DNA of 18,481 nt from JACDBD01 sp050743385 (GTDB taxonomy: Bacteria > Actinomycetota > Acidimicrobiia > IMCC26256 > JACDBD01). Position numbers and translations under genes: made by a program. How positions within the stretch are numbered: the first letter of the stretch is position 1; each line of letters begins with the position of its first letter. Below are positions 7,100 to 14,164 of the stretch, piece after piece. The notes beneath the pieces are model-generated. The model did not search any database and was not told the DNA's origin. It saw only the letters and a program-made list of their open reading frames with translations. Where the stretch lies: assembly GCA_050743385.1 (NCBI GenBank), contig JBOGFJ010000311.1:1-18481 (forward strand), in the 5' to 3' direction.

Positions 7100-7981
7100 A
7101 TGGGGCAACGGCGTCGATCGTGGATGCTCACGTTGGTCGCGGCGGCAGTCGTCGCCTTGGCGGCGGCGTGCGCGCCGATCAAGACGCCGACACCCCAGCT
7201 TCAGGTTGCAACGTTCGCGTGCACCCAGACGGCCCAGACGTGGGTCGTCCCACCGGGGGTGACCCAGGCCACCTTCGACGTCTACGGCGCGCAAGGCGGG
7301 GGCGGCGGAGAAGAGAACACGCGCACTGGTGGGGCCGGTGGCCAAGGCGGCAGGGCTGTCGCCACCGCGACCGTGATGCCGGGGGAGGCGATCCACGTGC
7401 AGGTGGGTTGCGAAGGCACGGACGGAACCGGCGACAGCGCCAACGACGGTGGCAGCGGCGGCTACAACGACGGCGGCGCCGGCGGTGAGTCGAACAATGC
7501 CGGCGGCGGAGGCGGCGGGGGCGGCTCCTCCGACGTCCGCCGCGGCGGCAGCGCCCAGGACAAGCGGGTGCTGGTCGGCGGGGGCGGGGGCGGTGGCAGC
7601 GGTGCCGGCGACCTGTTCAGCGGTGGCCCCGGCGGCGCGGGCGGCCACCCGGAAGGCGGGGCGGGCGCACCCACCACCGACAACGGAGATCCCGGTGGCG
7701 GTGGAGGCACCCAAGGCGTTGGTGGCATGGGCTGTGGCGGGGCCTGTAACGGCAGTGCGGCGGGACAGGGCGGGCTCGGTGCGAGCGCGGCAGTCGTCAG
7801 CCGGGGCGCTGGCGGTGGCGGTGGCGGCGGCCGGTCGGGCGGCGGGGGCGGGGTCAGCGGCGCCGACAACGACTCCGGATCGAGTGGCGGGGGCGGCTCG
7901 AGCTTCGGTCCCCCCGGTGCCACGTTCGAGAACGGTGTACGCGTCGGTGACGGCCGGGTGACCATCACGTACGTGCTCTGA
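7100..7981 (+). CDS. Glycine-rich lipoprotein (Gly_rich_2/ALK-type glycine-rich domain)
   Basis: A 293-residue predicted lipoprotein. MGQRRRSWMLTLVAAAVVAL leads to a lipobox-like A-A-A-C24, so the mature protein would be membrane-anchored and extracytoplasmic. After a short Pro/Thr tether, a beta segment (T-F-A-C41-T-Q-T-A-Q-T-W-V-V-P-P-G-V-T) opens into a region dominated by runs of glycine. It closes with S-S-F-G-P-P-G-A-T-F-E and a final G-R-V-T-I-T-Y-V strand. This start and end frame is typical of bacterial glycine-rich domains related to the glycine-rich domain of ALK/LTK receptors. Cysteines C41, C104, C212 and C216 could form two disulfides. An earlier in-frame ATG (6992) would bury the signal peptide and is rejected. 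No Shine-Dalgarno is seen. It heads an operon with the acidic repeat protein. Function is unknown; an adhesive or polyglycine-helix scaffold role is speculative. Confidence 0.82.
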   Translation: MGQRRRSWMLTLVAAAVVALAAACAPIKTPTPQLQVATFACTQTAQTWVVPPGVTQATFDVYGAQGGGGGEENTRTGGAGGQGGRAVATATVMPGEAIHVQVGCEGTDGTGDSANDGGSGGYNDGGAGGESNNAGGGGGGGGSSDVRRGGSAQDKRVLVGGGGGGGSGAGDLFSGGPGGAGGHPEGGAGAPTTDNGDPGGGGGTQGVGGMGCGGACNGSAAGQGGLGASAAVVSRGAGGGGGGGRSGGGGGVSGADNDSGSSGGGGSSFGPPGATFENGVRVGDGRVTITYVL

Positions 7982-7982
7982 G

Positions 7983-7988
7983 AGGAGG
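7983..7988 (+). promoter_or_regulatory. Strong Shine-Dalgarno AGGAGG for the acidic repeat protein
   Basis: AGGAGG begins 1 nt after the lipoprotein stop and lies 8 nt before the ATG at 7997. It fixes that start and suggests the two genes are translated from one transcript, with the second made efficiently. It is the strongest ribosome binding site in the window. Confidence 0.8.
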
Positions 7989-7996
7989 AGCGCACC

Positions 7997-8944
7997 ATGG
8001 CAGACGAGGGCAGCGCCCGAGAACTGGTCGAGGCGTTCAAGAAGCTGGTGGGCATGGGTGACGCCGACTCCGGCGATGGTCAGGAGGGCGCGGCGGACGA
8101 GCCCCACGGCCCCAGCGTCGGTGTCGATGCTGCCGTGGGCGCGACCGCCGGCGCCGCGGGTGGCCTCAACGCCACGCTCGACGGCACCGGGGCTTCCGGG
8201 GGCGCCGACGTCGATGCCGAGCTCGACACCGGCCTGGGCGGCCAGTACGAGGGGAGTGGCGAGGTCGACGGCGCGGTCGACCCCGGCTCGGGCTCCGTCG
8301 AGGGCGGCGCCAAGGTCTCACTCGGGCAGCGGGACGTCCTCAGTGGCCGGTCGGAGGGGGAGGTCGAGGCCGACGTGCGCTTCGGTCCGACGTCCTTCGG
8401 CGTGGGCGCGGAGGCGTCGGTGAGCCACACCGATCCGCTCGGCATGGACACCGGGGGCGTGAGCGCGGGCGGGGAGTATCACCACGACATCGACGGCAGC
8501 GGGGTCGAGGCGGGTGCAGCGCTCGAGGGGACCGTCGACACGTGGGCCGGCGACAAGTACCACGGAGAGGCCGACGCCAACCTCGCGGTCGGCAAGGGCG
8601 GGCTCGACGTGGACGGCTCGGCCGGGCTGACCCACACGGCGCCGTTCGGCGTCGCGACCGAGTCCTTTGAGGCCGAGGGCGCGGCCCACGTCGACGGCTC
8701 GGGCTGGCAGGCGGAGGGCGACGTGGGCTACGAGCTCGACGTCGGCGGCGGCGCGCCCGAGATCGACGTCGGTGCCGGGTTCTCGACCAGCGGCGAGTGG
8801 AGCGACGTCGAGGACGCGGCCAACGACGCCGGCGACGCCGCCCAGGACGCCTACGACTCCGCCGAAGACACCGCGAGCGACGGCGGCGACGCCGCCCAGG
8901 GTGCGTACGACTCCGCCGAAGACGAAGTCAACGACTGGTTCTGA
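7997..8944 (+). CDS. Acidic, glycine-rich tandem-repeat protein of unknown function
   Basis: A 315-residue protein I do not recognise. It has no signal peptide or membrane segment. Residues 1-20 (MADEGSARELVEAFKKLVGM) could form an amphipathic helix. The body alternates small or hydrophobic residues with Asp/Glu/Gly in a beta-like pattern. It contains a repeat of about 69 residues: S-V-S-H144-T-D-P-L-G..., then G-L-T-H213-T-A-P-F-G..., each followed by a (H)-x-D-G-S-G segment. The C-terminus holds two near-identical 18-residue-period helical repeats (G-D-A-A-Q-x-A-Y-D-S-A-E-D) and ends N-D-W-F. Asp and Glu far outnumber Lys and Arg, so the pI must be very low. It is the second gene of the lipoprotein operon, 15 nt after its stop. 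An intracellular or non-classically exported partner of the lipoprotein is possible; no function can be assigned. Confidence 0.82.
   Translation: MADEGSARELVEAFKKLVGMGDADSGDGQEGAADEPHGPSVGVDAAVGATAGAAGGLNATLDGTGASGGADVDAELDTGLGGQYEGSGEVDGAVDPGSGSVEGGAKVSLGQRDVLSGRSEGEVEADVRFGPTSFGVGAEASVSHTDPLGMDTGGVSAGGEYHHDIDGSGVEAGAALEGTVDTWAGDKYHGEADANLAVGKGGLDVDGSAGLTHTAPFGVATESFEAEGAAHVDGSGWQAEGDVGYELDVGGGAPEIDVGAGFSTSGEWSDVEDAANDAGDAAQDAYDSAEDTASDGGDAAQGAYDSAEDEVNDWF
8831..8923 (+). repeat. Tandem 54-bp-period coding repeat at the 3' end of the acidic protein gene
   Basis: Two 39-bp units, 8831-8869 and 8885-8923, differ at only three positions. Each encodes G-D-A-A-Q-x-A-Y-D-S-A-E-D. The near-identity at the DNA level, including synonymous positions, suggests a recent duplication or copy-number-variable tract. 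Confidence 0.75.
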
Positions 8945-9009
8945 GGCGCGCGCACGGCGTCGTGGCAGGGTGGTGGTCGTGTTGGTGGTCGCGCGAGCCG
9001 AACCGCCTG

Positions 9010-9050
9010 GGGCTCTCCGCGTCAGGGTGCGTCTTCGCGCCGGGGAGCCC
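9010..9050. terminator. Possible bidirectional terminator hairpin between convergent genes
   Basis: In the 135-bp gap between the acidic protein gene (+) and the Asp-box protein gene (-), GGGCTCTCC (9010-9018) pairs with GGGGAGCCC (9042-9050). This gives a nine-pair stem with one G-T wobble and a 23-nt loop. There is no T-run. Location favours a terminator; loop size argues for caution. Confidence 0.32.
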
Positions 9051-9079
9051 GGTGCGGATCACGTTCTCGCGGCGCCGCG

Positions 9080-10903
9080 TCAGAAGCCCGGGCCGCCGCT
9101 CTGCCTGAAGAATGCGGGCAGCGCCACCGCGCCGCCTTGGCGCGTGTCGGAGTAGGCCGCGACCACGGCGCCCGTGGTGTCGATGTCGACGGTGAAGTAG
9201 TCGCCGAGGCGACGGTCGACGAGCTGCGCCTGGCAAGCCGTGCCGCCCTGGCAGACCGTCCCGACGTGGAAGGGCTCGGGGGTCGCCCGCGTCATCCGGA
9301 AGCCGGCCGAGGTCGACTCCTCGCATCCGAGCCCGGTGTGCGTCTGCGCCACGTACACGTTCCACGGGTCGTCGGGCCCGGCCTGCTCGGCGTCGTGCTG
9401 GGGGAGCTCGTTGTCGTTGCCGAACCAGGCGACCGCCACCCGGCCGGGGGCGCCGACCGCGATCCACGGCCAGATGTCGGTGTGGTCGTCGGAGTCGACG
9501 CGCACGGGTGTCGCCCAGCTCCGGCCGCCGTCGGTGGAATGCGCGTACCAGACCCCGGCCGCGCGGGCGCCCTGCCCGCTCTCGTCCCATGCGATGTACA
9601 CGTTGCCGGCGGCGTCCACGTCGATGGCGGGCCAGTGGGAGAGCATGTCGACACCGTCGGCGATGGTGTGCAGTTCGGGCGACAGGGCCGATTGCACGTC
9701 GGGGTCGAGCGCATTCCGGAACGCGGCCATCTCCAGCGCGCCGCCGTCGAGGTGGGCCTCGTACAGCGTGCCCGAGGCGTCGTCGAACTTGATGTCGCCC
9801 AACCCGCCCGCGTCGGTGACGCCTTCGGAGAATGTCTGCCCGCCGTCGGTGCTGCGGTAGATGGTGTGCCCGTTGTTGCCGACCGGGTCGGTGGGGACCG
9901 TGCCCCCGGCCGTGGCGTTCCCGACGATGAAGAGCACGTTCTCGGGCCCGGCGGTCTTCCATTGCCGGTCGGTGAGCGTCTGGGCGAAGAAGTTCTGCAG
10001 CTGGTAGCTGTGCCCGGCGTCGGTCGACTTGGAGACCGCCACGTTCACCAGGTTGATCTCGGACAGGTAGACGTTGTCGGCGGCGTCGATGGCGAAGTCG
10101 GGGTCGGAGAATCCCGAGCCGGGTGCGCCGTCGGGCGGCAGCGTACGGTCGACGAAGTTCCAGCTCGCGCCGCTGTCGTCGCTGTACCACGCGTACACCT
10201 GGCCCCGGTAGTTCTCGACGAACGCGCTCGAGTCCTCGTCGGCAATCTCCGGCGTGAAGAAATGGGTGGTGCCCGCATGCGCGGCATACAGCAGAGTGCC
10301 GTCGGGGTGCGTCTGGACGCTCGGCTCGCCGCCGGCACGGTTGGTGTCGACGTACGAGGGTTGGGTGAACTGGAGGGCCTCGGCGGGTGCGTCGCACGCG
10401 GCCGGCCCCGGCGTCGGGAGTGCGGAAGCCTCGAGCGTGAACGTGCCGGTGTAGGCCTGGGGTGTGGCCCCGGCGAACATGCAGGCGACGATCTGGTAGC
10501 CACCGGGCGGCGGGTTCGACACCGACGTGCTCTCGTCGGTGTCGACCGAGCCGCTGTCGCCCGACACCGCGGTCCCGTCGGGTCGGCGGATCGTGACGAT
10601 GAGGTCGTTCGGGCCCTCGTAGCTGATGGTGGCGGTAGCCACGACCGCGACCTGGTCGTACGCCCCCGCGGGAACGGCGAGCTCGACGTCGTGGGTGTCG
10701 GCGCCCGCATCGGTGGGCAGGCCGCACTCGCTCGTGGGGTTCGCCCCCGGCAGCACCGTTCCCTCCCACGTGACGGTGACGGTCTCCCCCGGCGTCGTGG
10801 GGACGGTGACCTCTTCCTGCGCGTGGGACGAAGGCGCGACCACAGCCAGGCCGGCACTGGCGACGAAGACCGATACGAGACCCGCAACCCGACGACGGCT
10901 CAT
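9080..10903 (-). CDS. Secreted Asp-box (BNR/sialidase-fold) beta-propeller protein
   Basis: A 607-residue exported protein. MSRRRVAGLVSVFVASAGLA and following residues form a signal peptide, probably cleaved after S-S-H-A28. Residues about 30-165 look like a beta-sandwich pre-peptidase or carbohydrate-binding type domain (T-H-D-V-E-L-A-V-P-A-G-A-Y-D-Q...). The remainder is a propeller with four clear Asp-boxes of the S-x-D-x-G-x-x-W/F/Y type: S241-W248, S293-Y300, S351-F358 and S456-W463. Asp-boxes occur in sialidases and in many non-enzymatic propellers. I see no sialidase F/Y-R-I-P motif, so no glycosidase activity is claimed. The start has a purine-rich ribosome site, GAGGGGGG (10908-10915 on the minus strand). 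The 177-bp upstream gap holds CCGATTTCGG but nothing I can assign. Confidence 0.85.
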   Translation of the reverse strand: MSRRRVAGLVSVFVASAGLAVVAPSSHAQEEVTVPTTPGETVTVTWEGTVLPGANPTSECGLPTDAGADTHDVELAVPAGAYDQVAVVATATISYEGPNDLIVTIRRPDGTAVSGDSGSVDTDESTSVSNPPPGGYQIVACMFAGATPQAYTGTFTLEASALPTPGPAACDAPAEALQFTQPSYVDTNRAGGEPSVQTHPDGTLLYAAHAGTTHFFTPEIADEDSSAFVENYRGQVYAWYSDDSGASWNFVDRTLPPDGAPGSGFSDPDFAIDAADNVYLSEINLVNVAVSKSTDAGHSYQLQNFFAQTLTDRQWKTAGPENVLFIVGNATAGGTVPTDPVGNNGHTIYRSTDGGQTFSEGVTDAGGLGDIKFDDASGTLYEAHLDGGALEMAAFRNALDPDVQSALSPELHTIADGVDMLSHWPAIDVDAAGNVYIAWDESGQGARAAGVWYAHSTDGGRSWATPVRVDSDDHTDIWPWIAVGAPGRVAVAWFGNDNELPQHDAEQAGPDDPWNVYVAQTHTGLGCEESTSAGFRMTRATPEPFHVGTVCQGGTACQAQLVDRRLGDYFTVDIDTTGAVVAAYSDTRQGGAVALPAFFRQSGGPGF

Positions 10904-11080
10904 CCGACCCCCCTCGTGACCTCGGAATGGCCCCGGCGAGCAGGCCTCCCGTGCACGAGAAGTCGGACACGCGCACGCCCCGCTTCGGCCTGTTGATCCT
11001 CTTTACCCCGATTTCGGCGGGTTCATGCGCCGAACGTTGCCCCGTGCGTGGCGGACGGGACTCGCGGACCGGAGCCCCGT

Positions 11081-11830
11081 CTACAGCGGCGAGCCGAACC
11101 GGAAGAGGTTTCCGTCGCGGTCGATGTGCGCACCCTCGCGCAGCCCGTACTCCGTGTCGTGCGGCGCGAAGAACTGGCCTTCCACACCCGATGACCGCCA
11201 CTCCGCGAACAGCGCATCGGCATCGTCGACGTACAGGTACACGGTGCTCGTGGTCGCGCTGGGATCGAGGTTTCGGTGCCGGGTCAGGTGCAGGCTCACA
11301 CCATCGCGCTCGGCAAAGCCGTACTCCGCATCGCCCGTGTACGCGCGAACGTCGAAACCGAGCTGGCGGTAGTGGTCCAGCGCCGATGGAAGATCTCGCA
11401 CCGGCAAGACCGCCGCCAGCGTGTTCAGCGCGGTCATCGTGTCCGGAGGTGGGGGCGGCGTCGGGCTCGGCGTCGCCGCGAACGCCTCGTCACGATCGGC
11501 GGCGTCCTGCAGCTCGGTGATCCGGCCCGCGCGCAGGAACAGCACCTGGGAGATGCGTCCCCGCGGGCCGGGCTCCTCGTCGGTCCGTGGCGGACTGAGC
11601 TCGAGGGTGGCGACGAGCCGATCGGTACGAGCCTCGAGGTCGACGAGCTCCACCTCGACGCTGCTGGCGAGGACGCGAGCGAGGTACTCGACGACCTGCG
11701 CCCGGCCGACGCAGCTTCCCCAGCAGACGTCGTCGGCCAGCACCGGCTCGAGCAGCGCGAGATCGTGTCGCGTGAGCGCCGATCGCAACCGGTCGGCGAC
11801 GTCGGCAGGTCCGCCGGGCTGCTGGGTCAC
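11081..11830 (-). CDS. NTF2-like/SnoaL-type domain fused to bleomycin-resistance-like VOC domain
   Basis: A 249-residue two-domain cytoplasmic protein. The GTG at 11830 is chosen because AGAAGGGGG precedes it at normal spacing on the minus strand; an upstream ATG at 11908 would add an Arg-rich, non-domain stretch. Residues about 5-115 resemble a SnoaL/NTF2-like cone fold (A-L-L-E-P-V-L-A-D-D-V-x-W-G, later I-S-Q-V-L-F-L-R-A-G-R-I-T-E-L). A proline-rich linker (T-P-S-P-T-P-P-P-P-P-D) follows. The C-terminal part, from M-T-A-L-N-T-L-A-A-V-L-P-V-R-D-L, is a vicinal-oxygen-chelate domain. It carries the Y-G-F-A-E-R-D-G-V-S-L-H-L and D-R-D-G-N-L-F-R-F-G-S motifs of bleomycin-resistance proteins, which bind drug by sequestration rather than metal catalysis. 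The ligand is unknown. It is divergent from the metal-binding protein gene, 158 bp away. Confidence 0.85.
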   Translation of the reverse strand: MTQQPGGPADVADRLRSALTRHDLALLEPVLADDVCWGSCVGRAQVVEYLARVLASSVEVELVDLEARTDRLVATLELSPPRTDEEPGPRGRISQVLFLRAGRITELQDAADRDEAFAATPSPTPPPPPDTMTALNTLAAVLPVRDLPSALDHYRQLGFDVRAYTGDAEYGFAERDGVSLHLTRHRNLDPSATTSTVYLYVDDADALFAEWRSSGVEGQFFAPHDTEYGLREGAHIDRDGNLFRFGSPL

Positions 11831-11988
11831 TGCAACCCCCTTCTCCGGTCGGGGCGAACGCGCGACGCGGCCCAGGGCAGATACTGGTCGCGATCGCGCC
11901 GAGGCCACAAGCGAGCGGAAGCCGCTTCACGGCCGCGCCGACCGGGTACGAACTCCGGGCACGGGAGAGTCGGTACCGGGAGGTCGTC

Positions 11989-12240
11989 ATGGGTGAATGC
12001 GAAGTGTGTGGGAACGAGTACGACAAGTCCTTCGAGGTGATCACAGCCGGTCAGCGTCATGTCTTCGACAGCTTCGAGTGCGCGGTCCACCGGTTGGCGC
12101 CCGTGTGTGAGCACTGCGGTTGCAAGGTCATCGGACACGGCGTCGAGGTCGAGGGTCGCTTCTACTGCTGCGCGCACTGCGCGCGGGAGAGCGAGCACAC
12201 CGAGGAGATCCGGGACCGGATCGGGGCGGCCGCGACCTGA
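11989..12240 (+). CDS. Small cysteine-rich metal-binding protein (metallothionein/TRASH-like)
   Basis: An 83-residue protein with nine cysteines and several histidines, almost certainly zinc- or other metal-binding. Cys occur at 4, 7, 31, 40, 43, 45, 60, 61 and 64. The pattern C4-x2-C7 ... F-D-S-F-E-C31-A-x2-H34 recalls TRASH-type metal-binding modules. The second half (C40-x2-C43-x-C45 ... F-Y-C60-C61-x-H63-C64) recalls prokaryotic metallothioneins, whose own sequence has a similar Y-Y-C-x3-C motif. The ATG follows GGGAGG (11978-11983) by 5 nt. It lies 35 nt upstream of the hemerythrin-like gene and RtcB. A metal-buffering or chaperone role is inference. Confidence 0.8.
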   Translation: MGECEVCGNEYDKSFEVITAGQRHVFDSFECAVHRLAPVCEHCGCKVIGHGVEVEGRFYCCAHCARESEHTEEIRDRIGAAAT

Positions 12241-12275
12241 AGCGGGCGGCCCCATCCCCGGGTACAAAGGGCGGC

Positions 12276-12728
12276 ATGAGCGGTGCTGACGACCCCCTCG
12301 CAGCCGTTCGGGTCCGGCGCGACGAGCTGTACGACGCCACGCTCGCCCTCGAGCGCGCCGTCGCCAGCCCGGCCCGAGGCCGGGCCACCACCTGGGCGGC
12401 GGCGGTGCGCGATCGGCTCAGCGGGCTCGATCGCGCACTGCGGGCGCACGTCGACGGCACCGAGGAGGAGGGCGGTCTCTTCGACGAGATCCTCGAGCGC
12501 GAACCCCGCCTCGCCCATGGCATCGACCGACTCCGCGCTGAGCACCGCGATCAGGTCGCAGCGGTCGACGACGCGGCTGCCCGGCTGACCGGGATCAACG
12601 ACGAGACCGGTGTCGACGAGGTGCGCGCCCGTCTGCACGACCTCATCCACGGCCTCCTGGTGCACCGGAGCCGGGGGGCGGAGCTCGTGTACGACGCCTA
12701 CAACGTCGACCTCTCGGCCGGGGACTGA
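12276..12728 (+). CDS. Hemerythrin-like (HHE) four-helix protein
   Basis: A 150-residue helical protein. The spacing of metal-ligand candidates fits the hemerythrin HHE cation-binding family: R-A-H58-V-D-G-T-E63-E-E-G-G-L-F in helix two, A-E-H90-R-D-Q in helix three, and L-L-V-H130-R-S-R-G-A-E136 in helix four. Proteins of this group bind a di-iron site and act as oxygen, peroxide or nitric-oxide sensors or scavengers. The ligand set is not perfectly canonical, so metal binding is likely but unproven. TACAAA lies 7 nt before the ATG, and there is no Shine-Dalgarno, so a leaderless internal start is possible. Its stop is 2 nt before the rtcB start, so the two are tightly co-expressed. Confidence 0.7.
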   Translation: MSGADDPLAAVRVRRDELYDATLALERAVASPARGRATTWAAAVRDRLSGLDRALRAHVDGTEEEGGLFDEILEREPRLAHGIDRLRAEHRDQVAAVDDAAARLTGINDETGVDEVRARLHDLIHGLLVHRSRGAELVYDAYNVDLSAGD

Positions 12729-12730
12729 TC

Positions 12731-14158
12731 ATGGATGACACGCTCGACCTCGTGGAGGAGTCGCCGAACCGGTGGCGGATCGAGCCGCACGGCGCCATGC
12801 GGGTACCGGCGGTGCTCTTCGCATCGGGCGCGCTGCTGCCCGAGGTGCAGGCCGACCGATCGCTCGAGCAGGCCCAGAACGTGGCGACGCTCCCGGGCAT
12901 CGTCGACGCCGCCTACGTCATGCCCGACGTCCACTGGGGATACGGCTTCCCCATCGGCGGCGTCGCCGCCACCGACGTCGACGACGGCGGTGTGGTCTCA
13001 CCCGGCGGTGTCGGGTTCGACATCTCGTGCGGCGTGCGCCTCTTGACGTCCGACCTGGCCGAGGAGCAGCTGGCCCCGGACAAGACCGCAATGATGGACG
13101 CGCTCGATCGTGTGATCCCGCGCGGGATGGGCGAGGGCGGCGTGTGGCGTCTCGATCGCGACGACCTCGAGCGCGTGCTCACCGGCGGAGCACGCTTTGC
13201 GGTCGAGCGTGGCTACGGAGAGCCGGCCGACCTCGAGCACATCGAGGACCGCGGGATGCTCGACGACGCCGAACCCGCCGAGGTGGGGGAGCGGGCGCGA
13301 GAACGGGGCCTCGGGCAGGTGGGGAGCCTCGGCTCGGGAAACCACTTCCTCGAGGTGCAGGTCGTCGACGCCGTCTACGACGAGCGCACCGCCGATGCGT
13401 TCGGCCTCCGGCCTGGCTGCGTCGGCGTGATGATCCACTCGGGCTCGCGCGGTCTCGGCCACCAGATCTGCTCCGATCACGTCCGCACGATGCTGGACGC
13501 GATGGCCCGTTACGGGATCGACGTACCCGATCGGCAGCTCGCGTGCGCGCCCGTGCGGTCGCCCGAGGGCGCCGCCTACCTCGGGGCGATGACCGCGGCG
13601 GCGAACTACGGCCGAGCGAACCGGCAGCTGCTGGCGCACGCCACCCGTGGCGCGTTCGACGATGCGACGGGCGGTTCCCTGCGCCTGCTGTACGACGTGT
13701 CCCATAATCTCGCCGGCCTCGAGCACCATGACGTCGCGGGCGAGCGCCGGCTGCTGTGCGTGCACCGGAAGGGGGCGACCCGAGCACTGCCGCCGCGTCA
13801 TCCCGACCTGCCGCCCGTCCTCCAGGAGACGGGCCAGCCGGTGATCCTCCCGGGCTCGATGGGAACGGCGTCGCACGTCCTCGTGGGCGTAGAGGGCGGC
13901 CATGCGTTCCACTCCACCGCTCACGGTGCCGGGCGCACCATGAGCAGGACGGCGGCGCGCAAGCGCATCGGTGGCAAGGCCCTCCGTGACGAGCTGGAGG
14001 CGAGAGGGATCGCGGTGCGGTCGCGTTCGTGGAAGGGCCTCGCCGAGGAGGCGCCGTTCTCTTACAAGGACGTCGACGAGGTGGTGCTCACCTGCGAACG
14101 AGCCGGGCTCGCCCGTCGCGTCGCTCGCCTCCGACCGTTGGGTGTCGTCAAGGGTTGA
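12731..14158 (+). CDS. rtcB: RtcB family RNA ligase (tRNA-splicing ligase)
   Basis: A 475-residue Mn2+- and GTP-dependent ligase that joins RNA 2',3'-cyclic-phosphate or 3'-phosphate ends to 5'-OH ends, used in RNA repair. The full active site is visible: D97 and C100 in G-V-G-F-D-I-S-C-G, H205 in G-S-G-N-H-F-L-E, H236 in I-H-S-G-S-R-G-L-G, H325 in Y-D-V-S-H-N, and the guanylylated histidine H398 in F-H-S-T-A-H-G-A-G-R. The length is typical of the longer bacterial and archaeal form. It starts 2 nt after the hemerythrin-like gene and ends 6 nt from the convergent archease gene. No rtcA (RNA cyclase) or rtcR regulator is nearby, unlike the E. coli operon. Confidence 0.97.
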   Translation: MDDTLDLVEESPNRWRIEPHGAMRVPAVLFASGALLPEVQADRSLEQAQNVATLPGIVDAAYVMPDVHWGYGFPIGGVAATDVDDGGVVSPGGVGFDISCGVRLLTSDLAEEQLAPDKTAMMDALDRVIPRGMGEGGVWRLDRDDLERVLTGGARFAVERGYGEPADLEHIEDRGMLDDAEPAEVGERARERGLGQVGSLGSGNHFLEVQVVDAVYDERTADAFGLRPGCVGVMIHSGSRGLGHQICSDHVRTMLDAMARYGIDVPDRQLACAPVRSPEGAAYLGAMTAAANYGRANRQLLAHATRGAFDDATGGSLRLLYDVSHNLAGLEHHDVAGERRLLCVHRKGATRALPPRHPDLPPVLQETGQPVILPGSMGTASHVLVGVEGGHAFHSTAHGAGRTMSRTAARKRIGGKALRDELEARGIAVRSRSWKGLAEEAPFSYKDVDEVVLTCERAGLARRVARLRPLGVVKG

Positions 14159-14164
14159 CGGTGG

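Noticed and set aside
7300..7900. Possible minisatellite or repeat array in the GGC/GGG-rich tract
   Set aside because: The repetition follows from glycine codons in a continuous open frame with a signal peptide and defined ends; there is no constant repeat unit.
7462..8055. Proline-rich minus-strand frame opposite the glycine-rich lipoprotein
   Set aside because: Glycine codons GGN read on the other strand as proline codons NCC, so a Pro-rich shadow is expected.
3360..9037. Shared 13-mer GGGTGCGTCTTCG at 3360-3372 and 9025-9037, both in convergent intergenic gaps
   Set aside because: A repeated 13-mer is expected by chance a few times in 18 kb of biased sequence, and the two copies sit at different distances from gene ends with no shared structure around them.
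11889..11898. Palindrome CGCGATCGCG between the VOC fusion gene and the metal-binding protein gene
   Set aside because: GCGATCGC-type palindromes are common in high-GC DNA, and nothing else ties this one to regulation.
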